Source: Lyophyllum atratum (Eukaryota; Basidiomycota; Agaricomycetes; Agaricales; Lyophyllaceae). From it: a stretch of DNA of 64,000 nt. Under the pieces are notes generated by a model, which saw only the letters and a program-made list of their open reading frames with translations, was not told the origin of the DNA and ran no database searches. The DNA lies in assembly GCA_014905825.1 (NCBI GenBank), contig JACGCN010000010.1, positions 1,674,001 through 1,738,000 on the forward strand, given 5' to 3'. Below are positions 1 to 9,752 of the stretch, piece by piece (the first letter of the stretch is position 1; the number at the start of each line of letters is the position of its first letter). Made by a program: the position numbers and the translations under genes.

Positions 1-1
1 C

Positions 2-745
2 GTCCCTGGAATTATCGTCAAATGTACTTGCGACCTATTGGAAGAAGTCCATGGTATGCGCTATGCTCGTTACTGCCTGTCCTTGCATGTACCTATACCA
101 AGAATCTTATATCACCCTCGCTTTCCTCGCTGCAGCTCCTCCGCACCCCCCGAACGAGGATTTGGAAACCCCAGCGGTGTCTGGTACATGTGCATGCAAC
201 AATGCAGCGGCGTCTCACTCGACAAAGTCATTGACAACATGACGTCTGTGCAACTCGATCATGTCGCTGATCAGTTGAAATCCATACTTCCCCGGATGTC
301 CGCCATCAGACCCAAGACTCTTGGGTCTGTGACCGGAGGTCCCTATCGCAATTTCTTTTTCCCGGATTACGTCGCTCCAAAGCACGCGTTCACGACCATC
401 GGGGAATTCAACGATCATATCCGGTGGATGCTGATGCTCTTCTGCACCGAGCAATTCACCGAATCGGTCCTGTGCCGGTTCCCGCGCAACGCCGCTATAC
501 GTTTTGCTCACGCTGATCTCCTCCCCAAAAATATCATGGTGGATGGTTCAACCATCACTGGAATCATTGACTGGGCAACAGCGGGGTTCTACCCTGAGTA
601 CTGGGAGTACGCTGGTATGCATGATCCGCACTTCATGACTCCAGCTTGGGACCATGTACTGCGGCGCGTCTTCCCAACTCCTCGTCGCCAGACAGAAATC
701 GACGTCGTCAGGCAGCTGATGAGCATCGTCGCCGCAACCTTCTGA
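2..745 (+). CDS. APH-like phosphotransferase (kinase-fold), 5' end outside window
   Basis: The reading frame is open from base 2 to the stop at 743–745, so the window holds only the C-terminal ~247 residues. The conserved core of the aminoglycoside/choline phosphotransferase (APH) family is visible. A VPIPRIL segment follows the N-lobe, then a WYMCMQ hinge-like strand. The catalytic loop reads FAHADLLPKNIMV (His-x-Asp-x5-Asn), and the metal-binding motif is IIDWATAGFYPEYWE. In this family these residues transfer phosphate from ATP to a small hydroxylated substrate. Agaricomycetes carry many such genes of unknown substrate. No intron is needed: there is no usable GT donor before base 170 in the open frame. 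The N-lobe Lys lies upstream of the window. Family assignment is firm; substrate and true start are unknown. Confidence 0.8.
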   Translation, partial: VPGIIVKCTCDLLEEVHGMRYARYCLSLHVPIPRILYHPRFPRCSSSAPPERGFGNPSGVWYMCMQQCSGVSLDKVIDNMTSVQLDHVADQLKSILPRMSAIRPKTLGSVTGGPYRNFFFPDYVAPKHAFTTIGEFNDHIRWMLMLFCTEQFTESVLCRFPRNAAIRFAHADLLPKNIMVDGSTITGIIDWATAGFYPEYWEYAGMHDPHFMTPAWDHVLRRVFPTPRRQTEIDVVRQLMSIVAATF

Positions 746-1214
746 GTCGGCCATCTCCGCTTGTGGACTCATCAGACATTTTGAGCGACGACCAGGACAG
801 TTGAAGATGGTCGACAACGTTATTAGCGAGCGGGTACGGATTTCGTTAGCTTTGGGTTTGATGGAATCTCGATACACTTGAAGCCCGAGACACTCTGTGG
901 ATACATGCCTGTGCAACTACTTAAGTTCAAGTTATGCAACTCTCCTCTGTCCCTTCAGCATCCTTCGCTTCTAGATAGTGCTTCATAAATAGACTTATAA
1001 CGCTCTCAACAAGGCTGCTGACTTACCATGATATATTGAAAGCGCTGCTCGAGACTCACTCGGATGATCAGAAGGTCGGGGGCGATTTCAGTCGCAGTAG
1101 TACGAGGACAAACATGTCATGGCGTTAGATTATATAAATACAGATGTGTTTGACTATTGTGTATATGCAATAGGTATTATGAGGGGCGCGTAAATAACAC
1201 TCTAATAGACGCGT
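746..1214. other. intergenic, no gene seen
   Basis: Between two convergent 3' ends (APH-like kinase, plus; CsbD-like gene, minus). No coding-like frame or repeat stands out. It probably holds the 3' UTRs of both genes. Confidence 0.5.
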
Positions 1215-1662
1215 CTAGGCATTCCTGTTGATGTCCTGTTGAGCCTGGCCTTTATCATGTCGCATATTCCCTATCAACCAATAAGTCCCAGCACCAGTCT
1301 AAGCAAACGGTGGAAAGCCTACCTTGCGTCTCCTGGGACCGGTCACCAGTAACAGCACCGACGACAGAGTCTTTCTTCCCGCCGGCGCGGTCCATCGTGC
1401 CCTCGGTGTATCCCTTGGCTTGTGCAGCTTTATATTCAGCCTCGCCTTGCGCGTGTTCCTCCTTTCCGGATTGTTGCCATGAAGTGGCGCCGGTCAGGTT
1501 GCCGATGGCTTCGACGACGTTCCCTTTGGTGGAGTGGAACTGGCCGGAGGATTTACTGGGGTTAAGAAGTTAGTATATGAATCGCTATCGTCGGAGGGTA
1601 TAGAAATCTCACGTGGGTTGTCCGTTGGCGGTGTTGTTGACAGAAGAGTTGTTGGAGGACAT
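1215..1662 (-). CDS. CsbD-like stress protein, paralogue 1
   Basis: Three exons by splice sites: 1613–1662, 1323–1555 and 1215–1270. They give 112 residues. The middle exon is 233 nt, as in the two neighbouring paralogues, and intron phases are identical. The protein starts with a Ser/Asn-rich leader. It then carries the CsbD/YjbJ signature: a GQFHSTKGNVVEAIGNLTG block, a SWQQSGK block, EGEAEYKAA-type helices, and a GGKKDSVVGAVTGDRSQ core. It ends with a short basic DKGQAQQDIN tail. CsbD proteins are small, very hydrophilic and stress-induced in bacteria. Fungal members have been annotated as mismatch/cruciform DNA-recognition proteins, but their function is poorly known. No signal peptide or membrane segment. 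A TATA-like box lies about 100 bp upstream (1765–1772). Confidence 0.88.
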
Positions 1663-2683
1663 GGTAGATGATGTGTAGAAGTGGTGAAGTAGATTAGAGT
1701 GTTGTGTGAGTGCGGTTTGATAGTGTGGAAAGTGTTGATGGTTTTCCGTCCGAAAACGGGTTCCCTTTTATACCCAAGTGAGCTCGCAGACGCCGCGATG
1801 TAATGTGGCTTGCACCCCACTAAAAATACGTCATCTGCGCCGCAGACACAGGTTTACGCTCCTCCCGAGGAGCCACCATCACGAGAAATAGCGTAGTCCC
1901 AGGTCCGAATACTCCAAAACTTGTGAGGGATATGGTTGAGCCTTCGCCGTCATCATAACGTCATTGGACACAGCTGACATTGACTACTCCTGCTGCTGCA
2001 GAGAAAAATTGACTTTTCCTGAAAAAGACAATGATGTCAATTGAATTTCTACCTGGGAGCTCGGATAGTCATGCTCAGGTGACTTTCCTCGAGGCTGATG
2101 GAGCAAAGCGATAACATCGCTCGCTGGCGGTCACCGTCCCAAAGTCAAGGATGGTGGTTGATGAACTCGACAAGGCGTAAGGCATCGTTCAAGATATTTT
2201 CCTCGCAGAAACATGATGTCCTAAGTCCGAAGCTAGTGTGACGTCGTGAAGCGTTGCCAGAGAAAGCGGGTGATCAGCTCAGTGAGCTCGCTGCGCAACT
2301 TGCTCCGACGTCGGACGAGTCCCGATCCCGAGGGGATGGCCGTGCTTGACGTCAACGGTCGGAATAAATACAACCACATCGCATATTTTTAGCCGCACCG
2401 TCTGTTTTTCCGCAACCCGCGACGACGTGAAGTCCAGAACACGACGTTGATCCACATTTGCGCGGTCCTCCTTGGATATATATCATGAGTGCTCACATAT
2501 GCGCATGACTCGCAGCATTCTATCACACACCTGGCGCTCATCATGAATATCGGAGACATGCCCGCTCCAGACATTCGCTGAGTATGGTATGCACATATCG
2601 CGCATTGTTTGCTTCACTAATGACTATACTATACAATAATGATTACAAGGCAGAAATTAGAATCCGCGCTTCCATGCCCTCAA
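1663..2683. other. intergenic, upstream of CsbD paralogue 1
   Basis: About 1 kb between the start of CsbD paralogue 1 and the 3' end of paralogue 2. It includes the TATA-like box at 1765–1772 and an inverted TTCCTGAA (2016–2023) that fits a minimal two-unit heat-shock element. No coding frame is convincing. Confidence 0.45.
1765..1772 (-). promoter_or_regulatory. TATA-like box of CsbD paralogue 1
   Basis: Reads TATAAAAG on the minus strand, ~100 bp upstream of the ATG at 1662; spacing is normal for a fungal core promoter. Confidence 0.5.
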
Positions 2684-3114
2684 TCAAGTAGGGTTATTGA
2701 CGTCTTGCTGTGTTTCGCCCTTAGTTTGACGTAGATGGCCTTCACAGCGAGTTAGCCAACGCGCACACTGATAACACTGAAGAAACGTACCCTTCGCCTC
2801 CTGCGCTCGATCGCCAGTAATGGCGCCAACGACAGCATCCTTCTTGCCACCCAAGCGGTCGATCGCGCCTTCCGCGTATTCCTTTGTCTGAGCGGCTCTG
2901 TATTCGGCTTCACCCTGCACACGCTCCTGCCTGCCTGACTGCTTCCATGCCTCAGATCCGGTGACGTCACCGACAGCTTCAACGAGGCTGCCTTTCAGCG
3001 AGTGGAATTGACCGCGGACTTTACTGTGAGGGGTGGGTGTCAGTATTAGTTTCTTTTCACAACTGGTATATTGACCAACCTTGGCTCTCCAGAGCTGCTG
3101 GGTGAGGAAGACAT
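2684..3114 (-). CDS. CsbD-like stress protein, paralogue 2
   Basis: Three exons: 3080–3114, 2791–3023 and 2684–2739, giving 107 residues. The central exon is again 233 nt with the same phases as paralogues 1 and 3, so the three are tandem duplicates. Conserved blocks are KVRGQFHSLKGSLVEAVGDV, EAWKQSGRQE, QGEAEYRAAQTKEYAEGAIDR and GGKKDAVVGAITGDRAQE, then a Lys/Gln-rich tail. All are soluble amphipathic helices. It is the most diverged of the three: GSEAW replaces GATSW and the tail differs. It is transcribed divergently from paralogue 3, with 383 bp between the two start codons. The start is the ATG just before the short Ser-rich leader. The longer open frame upstream is read-through of the first intron. 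Confidence 0.87.
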
Positions 3115-3497
3115 GACTGTCAAGGCTTTGTGAGTAATGGTAATGTTGTGAGTTGTATTTGTTCATGCTAGAGGCAGTTGTCCGTTTCTATATCCCACCA
3201 CGTACGGTCGAGGAATAACTGGAAACTACGATGAAGGTCAAGTGCGTCATAGCCCGGAAATAGACATTGATCGGATCACTTTCGGGCGAGGGTGCTGACA
3301 AATCGTTCTCGTCGTCATTTTTCGGACGACGGAGCGTCGTGATGTCATACGACGCACATCTCCACCGACGCGCCTCATTTGACGCGTCTCATTATGGTTT
3401 ACTGAGACGCGTCGAGTCACTCCCAGTGAGACTCTCAGGTGAAGGCCTATAAAGGCGTCAATGCGTGTCCCAAGATGTCAAACCCCATCCCTACACA
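3115..3497. promoter_or_regulatory. shared divergent promoter of CsbD paralogues 2 and 3
   Basis: The only DNA between the two divergent start codons. It contains an exact 11-bp inverted repeat: GACGCGTCTCA at 3381–3391 and TGAGACGCGTC at 3403–3413, with an 11-bp spacer. Each arm holds ACGCGT, the MluI cell-cycle box bound by MBF-type factors in other fungi. A TATAAAG box at 3448–3454 lies 44 bp before the plus-strand ATG. The regulatory role is inferred. Confidence 0.5.
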
Positions 3498-3936
3498 ATG
3501 ACCACCTCCTCTACCAACAACATGACCTCTGGTGATCCCAGGTGCGCTACACTCATCGCTAGTTGCTGCCGAACATGTCCACTGACTAGCTGGAATATAG
3601 TAAGACCTCGGGACAACTCCATTCCACCAAAGGCAACATCGTCGAAGGCATTGGTAACCTCACAGGCGCGACGTCGTGGCAGCAGTCCGGCAAGCAGGAG
3701 CATGCTGAGGGCGAGGCCGAGTACAAGGCTGCTCAGACTAAGGGGTACGCCGAGGGTACCAAGGATCGCTTGGGTGGAAAGAAAGACCAAGTAGTCGGCG
3801 CCGTCACTGGCGATCGCTCGCAAGAGACAGAAGGTAACGGGATCCATTGGACAATCCGATGGCCTCGTCTGACTGTTAATTCACAGGAAACGTGCGACGC
3901 GATAAGGGTGAAGCCCAACAAGATATCAACAAGTGA
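3498..3936 (+). CDS. CsbD-like stress protein, paralogue 3
   Basis: Exons 3498–3541, 3601–3833 and 3887–3936 (108 residues). The middle exon is 233 nt in the same phase as its two neighbours. The product has the CsbD blocks in order: KTSGQLHSTKGNIVEGIGNL, ATSWQQSGKQE, AEGEAEYKAAQTKGYAEGTK, GGKKDQVVGAVTGDRSQE and the tail NVRRDKGEAQQDINK. It resembles paralogue 1 more than paralogue 2. Highly charged, without signal or membrane segment, so cytoplasmic or nuclear. A TATAAAG box sits 44 bp upstream. As for the other copies, a stress role follows from the family and a DNA-structure-binding role has been proposed for fungal members; neither is visible in the sequence. Confidence 0.88.
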
Positions 3937-4437
3937 TATCCTGCAGCTCACCTTCTAGCAACCATGTATCGATAGTATTCTGGATGACGTTTAATAAATT
4001 CTCGCTATAAAACACCATACCGTTACATTCAGAAGGATCCAAGTCTCGTGTGATTTCAGATCTTGTTGCTCTTGATCCATGTCTTCATGAACAACAAAAA
4101 TGCGGCTGAGAAGTGGACAGCGGATTGGCTGCCAGTGGTATACATGTAAAGTGACGCCGGAGCCAGAAAGCACATTTAGATTGGGCATGTCCTGTGCCTG
4201 GTTGAGAAAGTCTACGCACCAGCAAGAAATACAGAGACCACACAGTGAGAGCGCAGGATGCGTCCTCCATAGGGCGTCCTCCGTAGGGGAGGATTGCGTC
4301 GCGAACGGAGAGTCGGTCATGACTGACAGGCCACCTCATGTGGTCGGCTCCCGCATGACTCGACTCGGCACCCCAGAGTTACATATAAGAGATAACTCGA
4401 AAGGACCTTACAGCGCAACGACGTAGGCCTTCTAACC
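3937..4437. other. intergenic, promoter side of the Nudix gene
   Basis: No gene seen. A TATAAGAG-like box near 4383 fits the core promoter of the downstream Nudix gene. Confidence 0.45.
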
Positions 4438-4995
4438 ATGGCCGCATCGCGATACCCCACCACACAATACCTCCCCGGCGAATTCGTCGTATCCGCCGGC
4501 TCCATACTGTTCCGCAAGACACATGAGGACGGTGGCCTCCAGATCTGCCTCGTGCACAGCACGGACCGAGACGAATGGCTGCTTCCGAAAGGCCGGAAAG
4601 ACCGAGGCGAGAGCCTCTCGGCTGCCGCCGTGCGCGAGACCTTCGAGGAGACCGGATATCCGTGTGCCCTGTGGCCGCAGCGCATGCCGACGCGTGCGCC
4701 TCTTCCCGGAGTCAACGATTACGCGGACGTCGTGGCGATTGGAGATGACTTGATCGAGCCCGTCGCGGTGACGGTCAGGGATCTGGGAGAGAAGGGGGCG
4801 AAGATCATATGGTGGTATATCACGCTGGTGACGGGAGAGGAAAGGGTGGAGGGGACGTTGGCGGAGTATGAGGTGTTTGAATCACATTTCCTCGAGCCGG
4901 GTGCCGCGATAGAGCGGCTTACGTTCCAGAAGGACCGTGAGCTGGTCCGGAAGGTTTGGGATATCGTGTCTGGTGGTTTGGTTGTTCGATGGTGA
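4438..4995 (+). CDS. Nudix hydrolase, diphosphoinositol-polyphosphate/diadenosine-polyphosphate type
   Basis: A single-exon gene of 185 residues. The complete Nudix box runs from Gly52 to Tyr74: Gly52, Glu58, Arg66-Glu67, Glu70-Glu71 and Gly73 match G-x5-E-x7-RE-x2-EE-x-G. It is preceded by WLLPKGRKDRGES, the pattern typical of the DIPP/Aps1/MTH3-like subgroup. These enzymes use Mg2+ to cleave pyrophosphates in inositol pyrophosphates, ApnA or short polyphosphate. An N-terminal FVVSAGSILFRK strand and a C-terminal helix complete the fold. There is no targeting signal, so it is probably cytosolic. The start is the first in-frame ATG after an upstream TATA-like box, and the N-terminus matches the family length. 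Substrate choice within the subgroup cannot be read from sequence alone. Confidence 0.85.
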   Translation: MAASRYPTTQYLPGEFVVSAGSILFRKTHEDGGLQICLVHSTDRDEWLLPKGRKDRGESLSAAAVRETFEETGYPCALWPQRMPTRAPLPGVNDYADVVAIGDDLIEPVAVTVRDLGEKGAKIIWWYITLVTGEERVEGTLAEYEVFESHFLEPGAAIERLTFQKDRELVRKVWDIVSGGLVVRW

Positions 4996-5239
4996 GAGGC
5001 ATTTTTCTTCCATGTGCGTCCTTTGCAGAATTCGGCATCTTCCAGATTCGGCTTTGGGAGTTACGCGAAGCGAATCGATGCGACGTATAAGAATCCCCAC
5101 TGGCGTCCCCGGGCCCGTTGTATGAGGAAATTGGTGGCGATTCTAACTTGTCGTTCCAGTTATAAATAGAAGTAAGTACAACGGAGAGAACTCTAAATGG
5201 ATGGTCTAAATTGATACAAAAAGGACCCTGAAGTAAGTA

Positions 5240-6758
5240 TCAGAACGGTGCAGTCTTCACATGCCGGGCTGAAGCCTTGTCATCCTGCCCTGGAAGTCCC
5301 GCTTCCTTCTCTGCGGAGCTCTCCATGCTCGAATGCTGATCCTGCTCTGAGCGAGTAGAATCAGAGATAAAGTCAAGATGATCTCTTGCCGCCACTGCTG
5401 GCCGCATCTCCGCTTTCTCGGCATCGAACGCTGGGCCGCGGCCTCCTCCCCTAGATATGGTCCCCAAACCAAAAGTCTCGACGACTGATTGCTGGCGCTG
5501 GACCAAAATGACTACCGCGGTTGGATACATTGCCTGTATGTGTTCATCAGAAGCAAACAAGGGCGAAAATCGTTCGGACAAACACAAAAGAACGTATAGA
5601 TGGACACCATGGTCCTGAACCCCATATCATACGGCGAAAAAGCTTCGTCCGGGATCATCACCAAGATGATCATTACCACCTAGAGCATGTTGAGAATAGA
5701 GGAAATGGATTTCAAAATGTGATGCGCACTTGGAAAATGCAGAAGGCTAGCCCAGTTTCGACCAAAATGATCATGATTTTTTGTACGGATGAAGTGGTTT
5801 GGTAGACGACACCCTGGAAGTTTTTCCGGTGGTTCCTACGAGAAATGCGAGGTCAGCACACCCTCAACGAACAACTTGAAGGGTTCCGCCTACCAAAGTT
5901 TATAGAGTATCATCGAAGTCGCAACTACATTGGTCGCCAACGATAGCGCAAGAGCTGCGCGGTACAGGTTCAATGTTGAGACATTTTCCACGAACTGGTC
6001 GCTGACGGAGCCGTTGAATGTGGAGATCATTCCATAGTACGCGATAGCTGAGGCTGATGCAAATGAACCGTCAGCGGACAGGCCAGACCAATCACTGGCA
6101 AACTCACCTGTCCCACCAATCAGTAGCGCGATAGGGAGAATCATGACTCTTCGTCGGTCATGGAAAACCGCCCAAGCCCTCCAGACAACGATTCCGTCAC
6201 TGATGAACGGCTATAAAGAATAATCAGCTGGTCTACTTGACGTCGTTCCATTATAACCACGTACCATCAGCTGCGCAGTCCAGTTTGTGGCTGAGTTGGT
6301 GAGGAAAAGGCGGTGATTGATCTTGTCGAATCTTGCACTAGTAAAGTCCAACGGCTGATCGAGGTCGTCCATGATGGATGCCTGGATTTTATACACAAAC
6401 GATGACAGGAAGCAGCCCCACTGAACTGTCGCCAGCAGGAAGGTGAGGATGGTCAAGGTGAACATAATCCATTTCGGGCGAGACTTCGTGTCTCTTTGTC
6501 TATTGAAAGTATCTTGTTAAGGCGTGTCTCTCGGACTACATAGAGTTGATGATTATGACGCACATAAACATGGCGGTTGAGATCGAGACAAGCAGGATAA
6601 ATATTCCTAGACGATAAAGGAGTCAGTTCGACCGCTATGAGGTGCTAGAACGCAAAGTAGACGATACCATAGAGCACCGACATGGCTATCAATGGACCAA
6701 CATCCAATAAAAACCAAAGTCCAAGAACTTGCAAGAAGGTGCGATCGTCTGGAGTCAT
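5240..6758 (-). CDS. seven-helix membrane protein (basidiomycete-expanded family), copy A
   Basis: Eight exons by splice sites and phase: 6668–6758, 6564–6606, 6265–6499, 6108–6210, 5894–6047, 5730–5835, 5608–5679 and 5240–5533. They give 365 residues. The chain holds seven hydrophobic stretches. Recognisable landmarks are VLYGIFILL (helix 1), the loop FISDGIVVWRAW (helix 3), LSLATNVVATSMILYKLW (helix 5), ILVETGLAFC (helix 6) and YPTAVVILV (helix 7). A hydrophilic acidic tail of ~85 residues follows. The first two exons are 91 and 43 nt, exactly as in copy B at 59.4–61.0 kb, showing common origin. Such proteins are numerous in Agaricomycetes and look like 7TM receptors, but I know of no tested function. 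Confidence 0.75.
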
Positions 6759-7094
6759 TGTCGAAATTATGTAGATTTCCATGTCATGTTATTCCTCTAT
6801 TTAAGCACCTTGAAGTCCCCAGAATCCCAGAACGAGAACAAGAACATGCAATCCGTGGAGACACAGCCTGTTCCTAAAATCGATCGAAGAAAGGCACGCA
6901 CAACTTCATAGCATCCAGAATAACAGATTGAAGCAAAGTTTACACATACCCATCAGTGGTTTCCTGTGAATCCGAATGTCAAACGTACGGGATAAGCTCC
7001 TTCACTGTGTAACACTCACGAAGACTTGCCAGACGTCCAACACTCTCTAGGTCGGATGCTCATTCGATAGCTCGAAGACGAACCCTGGACCGCT
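6759..7094. other. intergenic, no gene seen
   Basis: Upstream of the seven-helix gene; it should contain that gene's promoter. No strong motif is visible. Confidence 0.4.
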
Positions 7095-7436
7095 TCACGC
7101 TGAGGGGAGGCGCTGCCATCGATCCCGTGGCGGCAGTGCGGCATGAGCCGCAATGACTGACAGCTCAAACTCTCCTATGACGAAAAAGCTTATGAAATCA
7201 GGGGCGATCGCACGCATCACCAAACCCGATGTTGGAAGATTTTCGATCTGTGCAGGGTGGGGGATAACATTAGCCAGTCCGTGCGAAGGAATACTCACAA
7301 GAGGTATGTCGGACCTGACATGTATGATCATGAAGATCTCAAGCGCTTTGATTGAAACGTCGACCGCCAGGAAAGAGCAAAGGCCAGTCAGGAATGGAGG
7401 CAGGGTGCCCACGGCAAAGCGCCAATACACCGCTAT
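7095..7436 (-). pseudogene. C-terminal fragment of a membrane protein
   Basis: Two exon-like pieces, 7299–7436 and 7095–7247, are joined by a good 51-bp GT–AG intron (GTGAGT…CACAG). They encode hydrophobic segments around GLCSFLAVDVS, ALEIFMIIHV and FISFFVIGEFELSVIAAHAA before a stop. An acceptor-like site precedes 7436, but no matching upstream coding exons follow: the next 2 kb is repeat-rich. The spacing resembles the last helices of basidiomycete seven-helix proteins such as its neighbour, but similarity is too weak to be sure. Most likely the remnant of a truncated membrane-protein gene; a small live gene with unrecognised 5' exons is the alternative. Confidence 0.35.
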
Positions 7437-7599
7437 CTGGCGGATCAACGTCAAATGTCACTGGGCGATATTAGGAAAATTGCTTGAGAACATGCATTGC
7501 CTCTTTGTTGATAGATAGTTCCATCATTGCAGTCCTATTCATGCCATGAATCATCCCCGAGAAAAACGACGTCTCAAAAACCGGGGTCCCAGCTTTTTG

Positions 7600-7681
7600 C
7601 GTTCCCGGTCCACGTTCCCGTTCCCGGTCTATGTTCCCGTTCCCGTTCCCGTTCCCATTCCAGGTCCTCGTTCCTCGTTCC
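7600..7681. repeat. GTTCCC-type short tandem repeat
   Basis: About a dozen imperfect copies of a 5–7 bp unit (GTTCC/GTTCCC/GTTCCCG) in 82 bp. Read in different frames it gives Ser/Arg or Asn/Gly runs, which are artefacts. Confidence 0.8.
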
Positions 7682-8184
7682 ATTGAGTCATCAAGACAAA
7701 CCATCCATAAATTTGGGTTGAGTTTGAGCGGGGGCGGGTAGCTGAGCCTTCGGAACGCGTTTGAAGCCAATAAGCTTGCCTGCCAGATCCCAGATCAAAT
7801 GAAGGCCGATGTCATATGTTATCGATATAGACACATACCATTCGCATCAAACATCGGGAAGTCCTCTCCATCGAGGGACGTGCGCGTTTCCTTCATTTCT
7901 CCCCTATCCGAAAATTCGCGGTCGGGATCCGGGATAAATAAGCGGTAGACGCGTCGCAAAGCCCCCTAAGATACACAGTTAGGGAAAAAATGTAAATAGA
8001 CGTCTCATAGGACCGAAAAATGAGACCTAAATACCTTTAGCATAATGCACACTCCCTATAGGCAAAAAGTCAAAATTTGTGCAAGCGTGCTTCAATGTTT
8101 TCACGGCGAGCGACATTCTCGAGCACTGTTGCATAAGAATTCTGGGATAGCAGCTTGTGGGCTTTGTACTTTGATTGGGAACAG

Positions 8185-9165
8185 ATGCGTTACCAGCTCG
8201 CGTTCCACTTACGTTCCGAATTTCATTCACGTTACGCCTTGCGTTCCAAAGTTCCAAGCACTTTGCTCCTCTATTCCCTTGCTAAGCATATCCCCTCATT
8301 TTGTAGACCTATGTCTTACATCAATATAGAGTTCATTTCTAAAAGAACGTGCTTACCACACGGGAGACCAAGATGCGGACCTACAAGCGCCTACAGTGCC
8401 ACAAAGATTATTGAGAGTGTCCTACACGGGTGTGAAGGTGTCGGTATAGCGGTATATCGCAGTGCCGTGGTCGTAGCCTCGTGAATACTGGGATACTGGG
8501 TTTTTAAAAAGTTCTAGCTTGCATTAGGCACGAGACTAATTAGAGATGTAGAGCATACCTGAGCTCAAGAACACCTTGTATAATAGATTGAGGGGGATGG
8601 TGGGCTGCATTCGATGCCAACAGAGTCCCAGGTTTGAGTCTCCGTCGGCGTCACCGCGTCGCGAACACGAACCTCGTGCCAACATTGGCGCGTTGTTTAC
8701 CAGTGTTTCCAGCACGTGTCAGACTTGTGTCAGACCCTCAGTGTCAGACCCTCAGATAATAGGGTGCTGGATTATGTAGCTTCCACATGCGGGACGTATC
8801 TAATTTCTACATGTACAGGTTCGTAAATATGCATAGAAAAGCACTGTACATAATACAGAGCTTAGTGGTTGACCCCCCGAGTGTTATTGAGGCATCTGTG
8901 CCAGCCCGAGTGCCCGGACCTCGGCGGACCAGACGATCACGTGACGCACCCAGAGATTTTCCGTCACCGAACACAAGCCTATCGTACTCGTATTCACCCC
9001 CCACTTTGAACAGCAAACGGTACGTGACACATATGTATGATATACAAAGCCCAGGATGCTAATTTCGGTTGTCATAGGAAACGCATGTTACGCATGCGTA
9101 ACACCGGAACGGTAACGTATGCAATTTATGGGAACGCACGCGTTACTGCGGGAACGTAAAAAGTA
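8185..9165. repeat. possible ~1 kb non-autonomous DNA transposon with subterminal motif clusters
   Basis: At 8185–8255 the motifs GCGTTAC, GCGTTCC, ACGTTCC, CGTTACG and GCGTTCC occur within 70 bp. At 9079–9165 the same motifs occur on the opposite strand, around the palindrome at 9086–9103. Inverted clusters of short motifs at two ends are usual for hAT-like elements. No clear terminal inverted repeat or target duplication was found, so the call is tentative. Confidence 0.3.
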
Positions 9166-9752
9166 GGTAGATTAGCTTTTGAATCAACCGCAAATGCGCA
9201 TCGTGCCGCATTCACTTTACTGACCGAACAGGAACTCATTGTGCCTGTTACAATAGCATTCACCCCCCAAGTACTGACTGTGTCAATGCATAATACAGGA
9301 TATCCGACAAATAATATCAATGACAGTGTTGGGAGTCATCTCATTCGAGTACGCCCGAATGGCCGCCCACCTAAGCATGAAAAGACCGGTCTATGAGATG
9401 CGGCAACATTGGCCGTTACACCAGACCCGCAAAAGTCGATCGTGTTATCACTCGACAAGTATTCGCGATTTCAATTCCTGCGAAATATGACGAACTGGCA
9501 GGTATGGGCGCAGGAGGAGCCGAGTCAGTATTTCTGCAAACGATAGCGTCCAAGCAGAGGCAGCTGGCTTGTGTTCACATTGGTGGCTTAGTGAGAAACT
9601 CAGTTTGATATGTAGGTTTTACTATAAATGATAAGTACGTCACGATAGGTTCAGAATTTTTCTTGCAATTGACGGAAGTAATCAGCGACCATAACCCAGG
9701 GGGTATACCCTGACTGCTCAAGTACCCGGAATATATCACGACAAATGGTTTA

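Larger units (their letters stand above)
7455..9752. other. repeat-rich gene-poor stretch
   Basis: No convincing gene in about 2.3 kb. It contains a GTTCCC-type satellite (7600–7681), clusters of GCGTTCC and CGTTAC motifs near 8185–8255 and (inverted) 9079–9165, a short GTGTCAGAC triplicate near 8717–8750, and an 18-bp perfect palindrome at 9086–9103. This looks like old transposon debris. Confidence 0.5.

Noticed and set aside
7527..7721. Frame with Ser/Arg runs resembling an SR protein
   Set aside because: Comes entirely from the GTTCCC tandem repeat; the other strand gives Asn/Gly runs.
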